64,000 nucleotides of DNA from positions 59,343 to 123,342 of the forward strand of contig NZ_JAPYKK010000010.1 of the NCBI RefSeq assembly GCF_029623395.1. Reading direction: 5' to 3'. The stretch comes from Sphingomonas echinoides. GTDB lineage: Bacteria; Pseudomonadota; Alphaproteobacteria; Sphingomonadales; Sphingomonadaceae. This document shows positions 50,392 through 58,911 of this stretch, in pieces (positions within the stretch are counted from its first letter, which is position 1; each line of letters opens with the position of its first letter). The notes under the pieces were generated by a model that was given only the letters and a program-made list of their open reading frames with translations, did not search any database and was not told where the DNA came from. A program made the translations under genes and the position numbers.

Positions 50392-51368
50392 GAAGCGAAG
50401 ACGTCCGATACGGGAGTGAGGGTGGCAGTCAGGCGGTCCCACAAAGCGTCGGGGATCGGCCATTCGGCGAAGCGCACCGTTGCCTCGACCTGGTCGCGGC
50501 CGACCAGACCCGGGATCGTGCTGGCGACGACCGGGTTGCGGCGTGGGAACTGGAGCGCTGCGGCGGGGAGGGGCACGTCGAATTCGGCGCACGCGTCTTC
50601 CAGCGCGGCCACGCGCGTTACGACGTGGGGCGGTGGGGGCGCGTAGTTGAAATGGCGCGCGCTGCGGCTGCCCTCGACCAGAATGCCGCTGTTGTACGGG
50701 CCGCCGACGACCAGTCGTGTTCCGCTTGCCGCGCATCGCTCGATCAGGGACAGGGCGTCGTCCTGTTCGAGCAACGTGTAGCGACCCGCGAGCAGGATGA
50801 TGTCGAACTCGGCGGAGTCGAGCACTTCGTGGCAGACGGCGACCTCGTTGACGCCGATCCCGATCGCGCCGATCGCGCCTGCGTCGCGCAGGACCCGGAG
50901 CGCGCGATACCCGCCATCGAGGAAATCGGCCATGTGCCGCGCGGCGGCGTCGCCGTGGGTTTCCACCCCCAGGTCATGCGCGAACAGGATGTCGATCCGG
51001 TCGCGTTTTAGCCGCCCGAGGCTCTCCGCATGGCTGCGCAGCACCGCATCATGCGTATAATCGAACACGGGTTCGAGCGCGGGGGCACCGACGAAACCGT
51101 GGCGTTCGGTCGCGTCGCTGTCGGTCGGTTCGAGCAGGCGGCCGACCTTGGTCGAGATGAGCGCATGGCCTTCGGGGTCATGCTCCGCGAGCGCGACACC
51201 GAGCCGAGTTTCCGCGAGGCCGAAGCCGTAATGCGGGGCGACGTCGAAATAGCGGATTCCGGCATCGAGCGCGGCGGCCACCGTCTCGGTCGCGACATGG
51301 TCGTCGACGCGCCGATACAGGTTGCCGATGCCCGCACAGCCCATGCCGATCGGGGGAAGGGTGATCAT
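50388..51368 (-). CDS. aldo/keto reductase, likely L-fucose 1-dehydrogenase
   Basis: The 326-residue AKR matches the D-threo-aldose/L-fucose dehydrogenase group: PIGMGCAGIGNLYR, ALDAGIRYFDVAPHYGFGLAETRLG with the catalytic Asp and Tyr, LISTKVGRLL with the Lys, and DILFAHDLGVETHG with the His. It would oxidise L-fucose to fuconolactone with NAD(P)+. No lactonase gene is present, so the lactone may open by itself or with an enzyme coded elsewhere. It overlaps the FucP gene and the SAF-domain gene as ATGA. Confidence 0.9.
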   Translation of the reverse strand: MITLPPIGMGCAGIGNLYRRVDDHVATETVAAALDAGIRYFDVAPHYGFGLAETRLGVALAEHDPEGHALISTKVGRLLEPTDSDATERHGFVGAPALEPVFDYTHDAVLRSHAESLGRLKRDRIDILFAHDLGVETHGDAAARHMADFLDGGYRALRVLRDAGAIGAIGIGVNEVAVCHEVLDSAEFDIILLAGRYTLLEQDDALSLIERCAASGTRLVVGGPYNSGILVEGSRSARHFNYAPPPPHVVTRVAALEDACAEFDVPLPAAALQFPRRNPVVASTIPGLVGRDQVEATVRFAEWPIPDALWDRLTATLTPVSDVFAS

Positions 51369-52597
51369 GCGGGCCTCCGCAGGTGAAACAGGCCGAACGC
51401 GAGCACGACCAGGAAGCAGGCGGCGGGGACGAGCATCGCGCCCACGATCGATCCGCCGGCGTCGGACACCAGCCCCATCACCGCCGGGAACACCGCGCCG
51501 CCGACGATCGCCATCACCAGCAACGCCGATCCGGCCTTGGTGCGCGGGCCCAGCCCGTCGACGGCTTCGGCGAAGATCGTCGGGTACAGGATCGACATGA
51601 AGAAGCTGCTGCCGACCAGCGCCAGCACGCCGGTCATGCCGCCGACGACCCCGGCGATCGCGCAGAGGATTGCGGCCGCCGTCGCGAAGATCGCGAGGAG
51701 CAGGAGCGGGCGAACCCGTCCCATCAGCGCGACGCCGACGAACCGGCCCACCAGGAACGCGATCAGCGACGCGGTGAGATATCCCGCCGCGGTGGTCGCG
51801 GGAGTGCCAGGGAGAACGGTCTCGACATAGCGGATCAGGAAGCTCCAGACGCCGACTTGCGCGCCGACGTAGAAGAATTGCGCGAGCACCCCCATCAGGA
51901 AGCGCGGCGAGCGCAACAGCCAGGCGAAATCGGACGCGGCGCCGACGCCTTCCTCGACATCGGGTTGCGTCGCGATCGGCGGGAATTTCGCGAGGCGAAT
52001 CAGCACGGCCCAGACCAGCACGCCGATCCCGATGAAAAGATAGGGCATCTGCACCGCCGCCGCTGCCTGGGTGCGGTCGAGCTGTTCGACGGTGCTGTCC
52101 GACAGGATGAAGGCGCGGCCGACCAGCACGCCGGTGATCGACCCGAGCGGGTTGAACGCCTGTGCAAAGTTCAGCCGACGCGACGCCGTCTCGGGGCTAC
52201 CGAGCCGCGCGATCAACGGGTTGGCCGACGTTTCAAGGAAGGCGAGGCCGCTTGCGATGATGAACAGCGCGGCGAGGAAGGCGGGATAGCTGAGCGCGCT
52301 CGCGGCGGGCCAGAACAGCAATGCGCCCGCGCCGTAGAGGATCAGCCCGAGCAGCACCGCCGCGCGATAGCCATAGGAGCGCATGAACAGCGCCGCCGGA
52401 ATGGCGAGGCAGAAATAGCCGAGATAGAAGGCCGACTGCACCAGCCCCGCGCCGAAGTCACCGAGGCTGAACAGCCCCTTGAAGTGCGAGATCAGCACGT
52501 CGTTGAGATTGTTCGCGACGCCCCACAGGAAGAACAGGGCGACGATCAGGACGATCGGCACCGCCAGTGACGCGCGCGTTGTTTCCGTCCGGTTCAT
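51365..52597 (-). CDS. fucP: L-fucose:proton symporter (MFS, FucP type)
   Basis: The 410-residue membrane protein has 12 predicted helices and FucP-type motifs. It has FFLWGVANNLNDVLISHFKGLFSL at the first helix, then QSAFYLGYFCLAIPAALFM and FLETSANPLIARLGSPETASRRLNFAQAFNPLGSI. The last motif is a hallmark of FucP-related sugar symporters. It would bring L-fucose across the inner membrane with protons. FucP relatives also carry glucose or galactose, but this operon points to fucose. It overlaps the GH29 gene and the aldo/keto reductase gene as ATGA. Confidence 0.93.
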   Translation of the reverse strand: MNRTETTRASLAVPIVLIVALFFLWGVANNLNDVLISHFKGLFSLGDFGAGLVQSAFYLGYFCLAIPAALFMRSYGYRAAVLLGLILYGAGALLFWPAASALSYPAFLAALFIIASGLAFLETSANPLIARLGSPETASRRLNFAQAFNPLGSITGVLVGRAFILSDSTVEQLDRTQAAAAVQMPYLFIGIGVLVWAVLIRLAKFPPIATQPDVEEGVGAASDFAWLLRSPRFLMGVLAQFFYVGAQVGVWSFLIRYVETVLPGTPATTAAGYLTASLIAFLVGRFVGVALMGRVRPLLLLAIFATAAAILCAIAGVVGGMTGVLALVGSSFFMSILYPTIFAEAVDGLGPRTKAGSALLVMAIVGGAVFPAVMGLVSDAGGSIVGAMLVPAACFLVVLAFGLFHLRRPA

Positions 52598-54228
52598 GCA
52601 AAATCTCCATCGAGCCGGATTACGGGGACGAACCCGCCAGCGGGTTTGGGCGGTAGATCGATATGCAGGCCTGCAGCGTCGCGGCGATAGCGGACGGGGC
52701 CGCCGCCCAACAGCGTCGCGCGTTCGATCCCCCCGGGCGCGCGGCCAAGCGCGAGCGATTGCACCGTGGCGGTGCCGCTCGGCCAGCCGAGGAAGAGTAC
52801 GTACAGCGCACCCTTGTTGGTGGTGAAGCGCACGTCGCGTGCGGTGAAATCCCCCGCGCCCGCTTCATTCTGCATGCCCGGTTGGAGCTTGGTCGGGCCT
52901 TCGCCATAGCGTCGCCACGGGCGCGATCCGAAGATCGCCTCGCCGTTGACCGCGGTCCAGTCGCCCATTGCGTCGAGGATCTTCTCCTCCTCGCCATCGA
53001 TCGCGCCGTGGCCGGGCTGCGGCACCGACAGCAGCAGATTGCCGTTCTTGGAGACGACATCCGCGAGCCGCTGGACCACTTGCTCGGCGGTCTTGTAGCT
53101 TTTGTCGTTAAGCCGCGCGACGTTGTAGAACCAGTCGCCGATGCAGGTATCGGTCTGCCACGGCTCGTCCCAGATATGGTCGGTAAAGCCGCGCTCGACA
53201 TCCTGCACCACGCCGAAGCGTTCGTGCGGCTTCAGCTGCTTGGCGAACAGCGCGACGTCGATCTTGCCTGACCAGCCGATCGAGCGGTTGTAATAGTCCG
53301 CCGCCGCCTGCAGCCCGATCGGGCCGAACGGCAGGCCGTAATCGTCGAAATAGACGAGGTCCGGCTTGTACTTGTCGACCAGGTCGGTCTGGCGGAGCAG
53401 CCAGCGCGTGACGTAGCGCGGGTCGTCGGTCGGGCCGGTCTCGATCCACTGGCCGTCGTTCTTTTCGTGCCAGTCTTTCATCGCTGGGATCGTGTCGATC
53501 CCGTCGGGCATCACCGCATGGCCGCCGGTGTAGAGTTCCTGCGGGTCGAGCCCGTCCCACCACTGGCCCTTGCCGTCCGCCTTGCGCAGCCGGAACGCAT
53601 CATAGCGGTCGCCCTTGCGCGGCCCGGTCGGGTCGTAGCCATACGCGGTCTGATACCAGTGCCAGCTGTGTGCGGAATGGTTGGACACGCCGAACTTGAG
53701 CCCGGCCTTGCGCGCCGCTTTCTCCCACGTGCCGACAATGTCGCGCTTGGGGCCGACGCGCATCGAATTCCACGCGTGATACCGGCTGTCGAAGCAATCG
53801 AGATTGTCGTGGTGGTTCGCCAGCGCCATGAAATAGCGCGCGCCGACCTTCTTGTAGCGCGCGATCAGCGCGTCCGGGTCCCAGCGGTCGGCGGTCCACA
53901 GGTGCTGGATGTCCTTCATCCCCGCAACCGACGGATGGCCGTAGGTCTTGAGGTGATGCTCGTACATCGGGTGGCCCTGCATATACAGGAAGCGGCCGTA
54001 CCAGTCGCCTTGCTCGGGAACCGATTGCGGTCCCCAATGCGACCAGATCCCGAGCTTCGCGTCGCGAAACCAGTCGGGATAGCGATAGTTGGAGACAAGC
54101 GACGGCCAGGTCGGCTGGACGGGGCCGCGGGTCAATCCCATAGGGCTCTTCGCCAGCGCGGCGTGCGCCAGCGGGGACGCGGCAAGCCCGGCGAGGATCG
54201 ACCGGCGGGTAAGCGCGGCTGGCGTCAC
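52594..54228 (-). CDS. GH29 alpha-L-fucosidase
   Basis: The 544-residue protein has a Tat-like signal (TRRSILAGLAASPLAHA) and a GH29 barrel. It has WFRDAKLGIWSHWGPQSVPEQGDWYGR at the front, RYFMALANHHDNLDCFDSR, LKFGVSNHSAHSWHWY, and LVYFDDYGLPFG carrying the likely nucleophile Asp. A C-terminal beta-sandwich follows. It would release L-fucose from glycans in the periplasm or outside. The start is GTG 54228, overlapping the SGNH esterase stop as GTGA. It is the second gene of the fucose operon. Confidence 0.92.
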   Translation of the reverse strand: MTPAALTRRSILAGLAASPLAHAALAKSPMGLTRGPVQPTWPSLVSNYRYPDWFRDAKLGIWSHWGPQSVPEQGDWYGRFLYMQGHPMYEHHLKTYGHPSVAGMKDIQHLWTADRWDPDALIARYKKVGARYFMALANHHDNLDCFDSRYHAWNSMRVGPKRDIVGTWEKAARKAGLKFGVSNHSAHSWHWYQTAYGYDPTGPRKGDRYDAFRLRKADGKGQWWDGLDPQELYTGGHAVMPDGIDTIPAMKDWHEKNDGQWIETGPTDDPRYVTRWLLRQTDLVDKYKPDLVYFDDYGLPFGPIGLQAAADYYNRSIGWSGKIDVALFAKQLKPHERFGVVQDVERGFTDHIWDEPWQTDTCIGDWFYNVARLNDKSYKTAEQVVQRLADVVSKNGNLLLSVPQPGHGAIDGEEEKILDAMGDWTAVNGEAIFGSRPWRRYGEGPTKLQPGMQNEAGAGDFTARDVRFTTNKGALYVLFLGWPSGTATVQSLALGRAPGGIERATLLGGGPVRYRRDAAGLHIDLPPKPAGGFVPVIRLDGDFA

Positions 54229-55022
54229 GTGCCGAGCGCTTTTGCGACCGCAGCCAGCGTGAGCGGGCGCATCGCCGCATAGCCCTGCGGGGTCGGGTGG
54301 ACGCCGTCGCTGGCGTAGCCGGGCTTCATCGCGCCGTCGGGGGTAGCGAGCGCGGCGTGATAGTCGACATAGGTAAAGCCGTTCGCCTTAGCATAGCCCT
54401 GCAACCAGCGATTGAGCGCGGCGATCTGGGGCACAGGCTGTTTGTCGGGGCGCCACGGGAAGGCGGCGGCGGGCGGGACCGAGGCGAGGATCACCTTGAT
54501 CCCGTGCGCCCGCGCGAGTTCGGCCATGCTCTGGATATTGCCTTCGACCGTCTCGATCGTCGCCGCGCCGGTGTTGCCCGCGATGTCGTTGGTGCCCGCC
54601 ATGATGTGGACCGCCTGCGGCTTGAGCGCGATCACGTCGGAACGGAACCGGACGAGCATCTGCGGGGTGGTCTGCCCGCTGATCCCGCGATCGACCATTC
54701 CTTTGGTGAACAAGTCCGGATCGGCGCGGATCCAGTTGTCGGTGATCGAGTCGCCCATGAAGACGACCCGCACCTTCTGTCCGGCAAGCGACCGATTCTG
54801 GACAGCATAGCGGCAATATTGGGCGAAATCGCGCGCGAGCCGGTGGAGGTTGGCCATCTGGGCTCCTGTCGCGCCGTCAGGGGCGGGGTGCGAGACGCAA
54901 GGCTCCGCGACGATGCCGACCGGATCGCTCGCATAGGGATCGCCCGGTATGGCGGTCTGCGCGTAGGCGCCGGTCAGTGCCAGCATCGCCAGCCCTCCTG
55001 ACATCCATGCGGAACAGCGCAT
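54225..55022 (-). CDS. SGNH/GDSL hydrolase (possible carbohydrate esterase)
   Basis: The 265-residue exported protein (signal ending GAYAQ) has the SGNH blocks: VVFMGDSITDNW (catalytic Ser), the Gly block near GISGQTTPQMLVRF, MAGTNDIAGN (Asn), and SDGVHPTPQGYAAM (Asp/His). Such enzymes often remove acetyl groups from plant or animal glycans, which would free sites for the GH29 enzyme in the same operon. The start is ATG 55022, with GGAGG upstream. It is the first gene of the compact operon, and its promoter should lie in the AT-rich stretch 55070-55110. Confidence 0.88.
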   Translation of the reverse strand: MRCSAWMSGGLAMLALTGAYAQTAIPGDPYASDPVGIVAEPCVSHPAPDGATGAQMANLHRLARDFAQYCRYAVQNRSLAGQKVRVVFMGDSITDNWIRADPDLFTKGMVDRGISGQTTPQMLVRFRSDVIALKPQAVHIMAGTNDIAGNTGAATIETVEGNIQSMAELARAHGIKVILASVPPAAAFPWRPDKQPVPQIAALNRWLQGYAKANGFTYVDYHAALATPDGAMKPGYASDGVHPTPQGYAAMRPLTLAAVAKALGT

Positions 55023-55124
55023 CTCCACCTCCTCCAGCGTCGAGCCGCGACCCGACCCTGTGAGGAGCAAGCATAAAGACTACATTTATATATGAACAGC
55101 AACTTTCGCGGACGGAATGGATAT

Positions 55125-56099
55125 TCAGACCGGGAAGACCGCCTTGCTCGTTCCGAAGGCCATGAACAGCTCTGGCCATTTGGACGCAGGTTTGCCCGGG
55201 GGAAGCCGTGTGCCGAAGCCATGCCCGCCGCCTTCGAACACGTGCAGCTCGGCGGGGCGCGCGGCGGCGTGCAGCGCGGTGAACAGCGCGATGCTGTTGG
55301 CGACCGGCACCAGATCGTCATCAGCGGCATGCGCGAGGAAGATCGGCGGGGTCGTCGCCGTCACGCGCGTTTCCACCGAGGCGGCATGGCGGAGCGCGAC
55401 GGGCGCGTCCTTGCCGAGCAGCGAATCGCGTGATCCGCCGTGCGTGAACGGCGCCTCCAGGCTGACCACCGGGTAGATCAGCCCGGCATAATCGGGCCGC
55501 GCCGACTCCCGGTCGATCGCGTCGGTCGGCGCGTACGTCGCCTCGTCATGGCGGGTCGCGAGCGATCCCGCGAGATGCCCGCCCGCCGAGAAGCCGAGCG
55601 TCGCCACGCGCGCGGGGTCGATCCCGAACCGGGTCGCCCCGGCACGGATCGTCCGCATCGCCCGCTGCGCATCCTGCAAGGGCACCAACGCGCGATCGTT
55701 CCAGCCTTCCGCCGGCAAGCGATATTGCAGGATGAATGCCGTGACGCCTAGCGCGTTGAGCCACGCGGCCTGTTCCAGCCCTTCGTTGTCGTAGGACAGG
55801 AAGCCATAGCCGCCGCCGGGTATCACGAGCACCGCCGAACCGTTCGGGCGAGCGGGGCGCTTTACGGTCAGAACCGGGCTCAGCACCCCGCGCAGCCACC
55901 GATCCGGGTGGCTCGGGTCCTTGCTGCGCTCTTCCACGCTCGGCGTAATCTTGCTGCGGCGATCGCCGGGGATTGCCGTGGGCCAGAGCGGGACGATCTC
56001 GTCGCGCGACGGCTGCGCTGGGAGCGGGGCGGCGGCGAGGGTGCAGAGCGCGGCGCTCCCGATCAACAGCGTTCGGCGGGTCGGATCGGTCGTCGGCAT
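55125..56099 (-). CDS. exported alpha/beta hydrolase (esterase)
   Basis: The 324-residue protein has a twin-arginine-like signal (TRRTLLIGSAALCTL...LPAQ). The hydrolase fold has an oxyanion GGGYGF and the nucleophile in LGFSAGGHLAGS. The late acidic and histidine parts are HAADDDLVPVANS and EGGGHGFG. It resembles acetyl-esterase-type members linked with plant glycan use. A gap of about 100 bases separates it from the SGNH gene downstream, so it may be cotranscribed or have its own promoter. Substrate unknown. Confidence 0.87.
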   Translation of the reverse strand: MPTTDPTRRTLLIGSAALCTLAAAPLPAQPSRDEIVPLWPTAIPGDRRSKITPSVEERSKDPSHPDRWLRGVLSPVLTVKRPARPNGSAVLVIPGGGYGFLSYDNEGLEQAAWLNALGVTAFILQYRLPAEGWNDRALVPLQDAQRAMRTIRAGATRFGIDPARVATLGFSAGGHLAGSLATRHDEATYAPTDAIDRESARPDYAGLIYPVVSLEAPFTHGGSRDSLLGKDAPVALRHAASVETRVTATTPPIFLAHAADDDLVPVANSIALFTALHAAARPAELHVFEGGGHGFGTRLPPGKPASKWPELFMAFGTSKAVFPV

Positions 56100-56171
56100 G
56101 GCTGTCCCTTTCGCGTGATTGCTTGATGTACCGTCAGGCCGCGCGGATTGTCGAACGGATGTGTCCGAACA

Positions 56172-56204
56172 CGAAAAACCCGCCGTCTCGGTGGAGACGG
56201 CGGG
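56172..56204 (-). terminator. intrinsic terminator after the 126-residue protein gene
   Basis: Read on the minus strand, ACCCGCCGTCTC pairs with GAGACGGCGGGT around a 4-base loop, followed by TTTTT. Confidence 0.9.
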
Positions 56205-56225
56205 TGGTGTTTCGATCCGTGCCGA

Positions 56226-56606
56226 TCAGGCCTTCTTGCGCGCGCGCTTGGGGGCGGCGGCGGCGGCGGTGTCCTCTTCCTCGTCAGGCGAGTCTTCGCC
56301 CGCTTCGGTGAGCGCCTCGCCCAATGCCTTCAACTTCTCCTGCGACGAATCCGCCTTCTCGGCGATCTTGGTCGTGGCCATGCCGAGGCGGTGGAGCAGC
56401 GCATGAACTCGGTCGGCGTCGGGTTCGTCGCGCTCGAGCTGCTTGCGGAGCGAGCCGAGGTCGCGGAGAATGCCCTTGGCGCCCGACGTGTCCACGTCGG
56501 CCAGCGCGGCTTCCCAATCCTCGATCATGTCGGCGCCCTTGGTCGCCTTGGTCGTATCAAGACCGCGATTGATCGCATTCATCGTTCCGGCGAATTTAAG
56601 AGCCAT
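56226..56606 (-). CDS. small charged protein of unknown function
   Basis: The 126-residue product is mostly helical and charged, with no membrane segment. It has a middle part with ILRDLGSLRKQLERDEPDADRVHALLHRL and a tail rich in Glu, Ala, Arg and Lys (ending PKRARKKA). The basic end could contact nucleic acid, but no known domain is seen. The good ribosome site (GGAG before ATG 56606) and its own strong terminator support a real gene. It stands between the esterase and the divergent uvrC. Confidence 0.7.
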   Translation of the reverse strand: MALKFAGTMNAINRGLDTTKATKGADMIEDWEAALADVDTSGAKGILRDLGSLRKQLERDEPDADRVHALLHRLGMATTKIAEKADSSQEKLKALGEALTEAGEDSPDEEEDTAAAAAPKRARKKA

Positions 56607-56832
56607 GTTTCCATCTCCGACGTGCCGTAATGGCGAGCGATGAAACGACAGGGTGCGCGTAAAATGTCCGCGCTAAGCCTCGGTATTCGCATTGATAAGG
56701 ATCAGTCACCCGCGCCGGGCCGCAGCGTTGGGAAGCGTGTATCCACCGGCCCTGGACGTCGTGGCATCCTTATTGGCCGACGGGCAAACGAACCCGTGGC
56801 GTCGGCCCGCACGAATCCCTAGATCGTACGCA

Positions 56833-58755
56833 ATGTCCGATCCCAATGCCCCGACCCGCTTCAACGAAGACAAGGCCACCTTCACCGTCCGCGGCAGCGA
56901 CGCGCCCGATATCGAGGCGGGGGTTGCCGCGATCCGCAACGTATTGGCGACGCTGCCGATCCGGCCGGGTGTGTACCGGATGCTCGATGCGCGCGGCGAC
57001 GTGCTGTACGTCGGCAAGGCGCGCGCGCTCAAGAACCGCGTGACCAACTATACGCAGGTCGACCGGCTGTCGAAGCGGCTCCAGCGGATGGTCGCGCAGA
57101 CGCGGTCGATGATGATCGTGACGACCAACAACGAGGCGGAGGCGTTGCTGCTCGAGGCGCAGCTGATCAAACGCTATCGCCCCGCGTACAACGTGCTGTT
57201 GCGCGACGATAAGAGCTTCCCGTTTATCCTGTTACGTGCGGATCATGCCTATCCGCGGATCCAGAAGCATCGCGGCGCGCGGCGCGCCAAGGGCAATTAC
57301 TATGGGCCGTTCGCGAGCGCGGGGTCGGTCAACAACACGCTGAACGCGTTGCAGAAGCTGTTCCTGTTGCGCAGCTGCACCGACGGTTTCTTCAAGAACC
57401 GCGACCGGCCGTGCCTGTTGTACCAGATCAAGCGGTGCTCGGCGCCGTGCGTCGGGCGGATCGACGAAGCGGGCTATGCCGAGCTTGTCGCGGACGCGAA
57501 GGCGTTTCTCGGTGGCAAGTCGACCGAGGTGCAGGCCAAGCTCGGCGCGCAAATGCAGATCGCCGCGGAGAACATGGACTTCGAACTGGCCGCGATCATT
57601 CGCGACCGGCTGCGTGCGTTGACGTTCATCCAGGGGAGCCAGGCAATCAACGCGGAAGGGCTGGGCGACGCGGACATCTTCGCGATGGCGTGCAAGAACG
57701 GCGTGATCGGGATCCAGGCGTTCTTCATCCGGGGCGGGCAGAATTGGGGGCATCGCAGCTTCTTCCCCGCGCATACCGCGGACGTTCCCGAGGACGAGAT
57801 CTTCTCGGGCTTCCTCGCGCAATTTTACGAGGAGGTTCCGCCGCCGCGGACAATCCTGCTCGACCGTGAGTTGGACGAAGCCGCGCTGCTCGGCGAGGCA
57901 TTGGGCGCGCAGGCGGGGTTCAAGGTCGCGCTGTCGATGCCGCAGCGCGGGTCGCGGCGGCAGTTGCTCGAACAGGCCAAGCGCAATGCCGAGGAAGCGC
58001 TCGACCGGCGCCTTGCGGAGAGCACGACGCAGGCCAAGTTGCTGCGCGAAGTGGCGGAGCTGTTCGACCTGCCCGAACCGCCCGATCGGATCGAAGTGTA
58101 CGACAACAGCCATATCCAGGGGACTAACGCGCTGGGCGCGATGGTCGTCGCGGGGCCCGAGGGGTTCCGCAAGGGCCAGTATCGCAAGTTCAACATCAAG
58201 AACCCCGATACGATCCCGGGCGACGACTTCGGGATGATGCGCGAAGTGTTCGGGCGTCGCTTCGCGCGGGCGCAGGCGGACGACCCCGATCGCGATTCGG
58301 GTGACTGGCCGGATCTGGTGCTGATCGACGGCGGGCGCGGGCAGCTCAATGCGGTGAAGGGCGTGCTCGAGGAACTGGGGATCGAGGATGTGGTTCTCGT
58401 CGGGATTGCCAAGGGGCCGCACCACGGCCGCGACGGGCGCGAAGTGTTCCACATGCTCGACGGGCGCGAGTTCCAGTTGCCGGTCAACGCGCCGGTGCTG
58501 TTCTACCTGCAACGCCTGCGCGACGAGGTTCACCGCTTCGCGATCGGTGCGCACCGGGCGAAGCGTGCGAAGGCGATCGGCGCGTCGCCGCTGGACGACG
58601 TGCCGGGCATCGGTCCGGCGCGGAAGAAGGCGTTGCTGATGCACTTCGGCACCGCACGGGCGGTGCGCAACGCGAGCCTTGCGGACCTGCAACGCGCGCC
58701 TGGGGTCAGCGCGGCGGTGGCGCAGCAACTGTACGATTTCTTCCATACGCGTTGA
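56833..58755 (+). CDS. uvrC: excinuclease ABC subunit C
   Basis: The 640-residue protein makes the two cuts around DNA damage in nucleotide excision repair. It has the GIY-YIG start (RPGVYRMLDARGDVLYVGKARALKNRV), the cysteine region (CTDGFFKNRDRPCLLYQIKRCSAPC), and a UVR motif (MDFELAAIIRDRLRALTFIQ). The RNase-H-like part has EVYDNSHIQG, MVVAGPEGF and LVLIDGGRGQL. A C-terminal HhH pair (LDDVPGIGPARKKALLMHFG) ends it. The start is ATG 56833; the open frame from 56692 adds unrelated residues. No SOS box was seen upstream. Confidence 0.95.
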   Translation: MSDPNAPTRFNEDKATFTVRGSDAPDIEAGVAAIRNVLATLPIRPGVYRMLDARGDVLYVGKARALKNRVTNYTQVDRLSKRLQRMVAQTRSMMIVTTNNEAEALLLEAQLIKRYRPAYNVLLRDDKSFPFILLRADHAYPRIQKHRGARRAKGNYYGPFASAGSVNNTLNALQKLFLLRSCTDGFFKNRDRPCLLYQIKRCSAPCVGRIDEAGYAELVADAKAFLGGKSTEVQAKLGAQMQIAAENMDFELAAIIRDRLRALTFIQGSQAINAEGLGDADIFAMACKNGVIGIQAFFIRGGQNWGHRSFFPAHTADVPEDEIFSGFLAQFYEEVPPPRTILLDRELDEAALLGEALGAQAGFKVALSMPQRGSRRQLLEQAKRNAEEALDRRLAESTTQAKLLREVAELFDLPEPPDRIEVYDNSHIQGTNALGAMVVAGPEGFRKGQYRKFNIKNPDTIPGDDFGMMREVFGRRFARAQADDPDRDSGDWPDLVLIDGGRGQLNAVKGVLEELGIEDVVLVGIAKGPHHGRDGREVFHMLDGREFQLPVNAPVLFYLQRLRDEVHRFAIGAHRAKRAKAIGASPLDDVPGIGPARKKALLMHFGTARAVRNASLADLQRAPGVSAAVAQQLYDFFHTR

Positions 58756-58911
58756 GCCCGTTTGCATTCCTGGCGAGCTGTCGTCCGAGGTTGGGGCACC
58801 TGCTATCTTCGAACGATAGGCAGATCGGGCGATTGCGCGCATAGGGGACCCGACGGCCATCGTATCGGCCGCGGAACGGTTTCGTTATGGAGCTGTGTAA
58901 GGCGTAGCCGC

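Noticed and set aside
57232..58860. Open frame of about 540 codons opposite uvrC
   Set aside because: Antisense shadow of a well-conserved gene.
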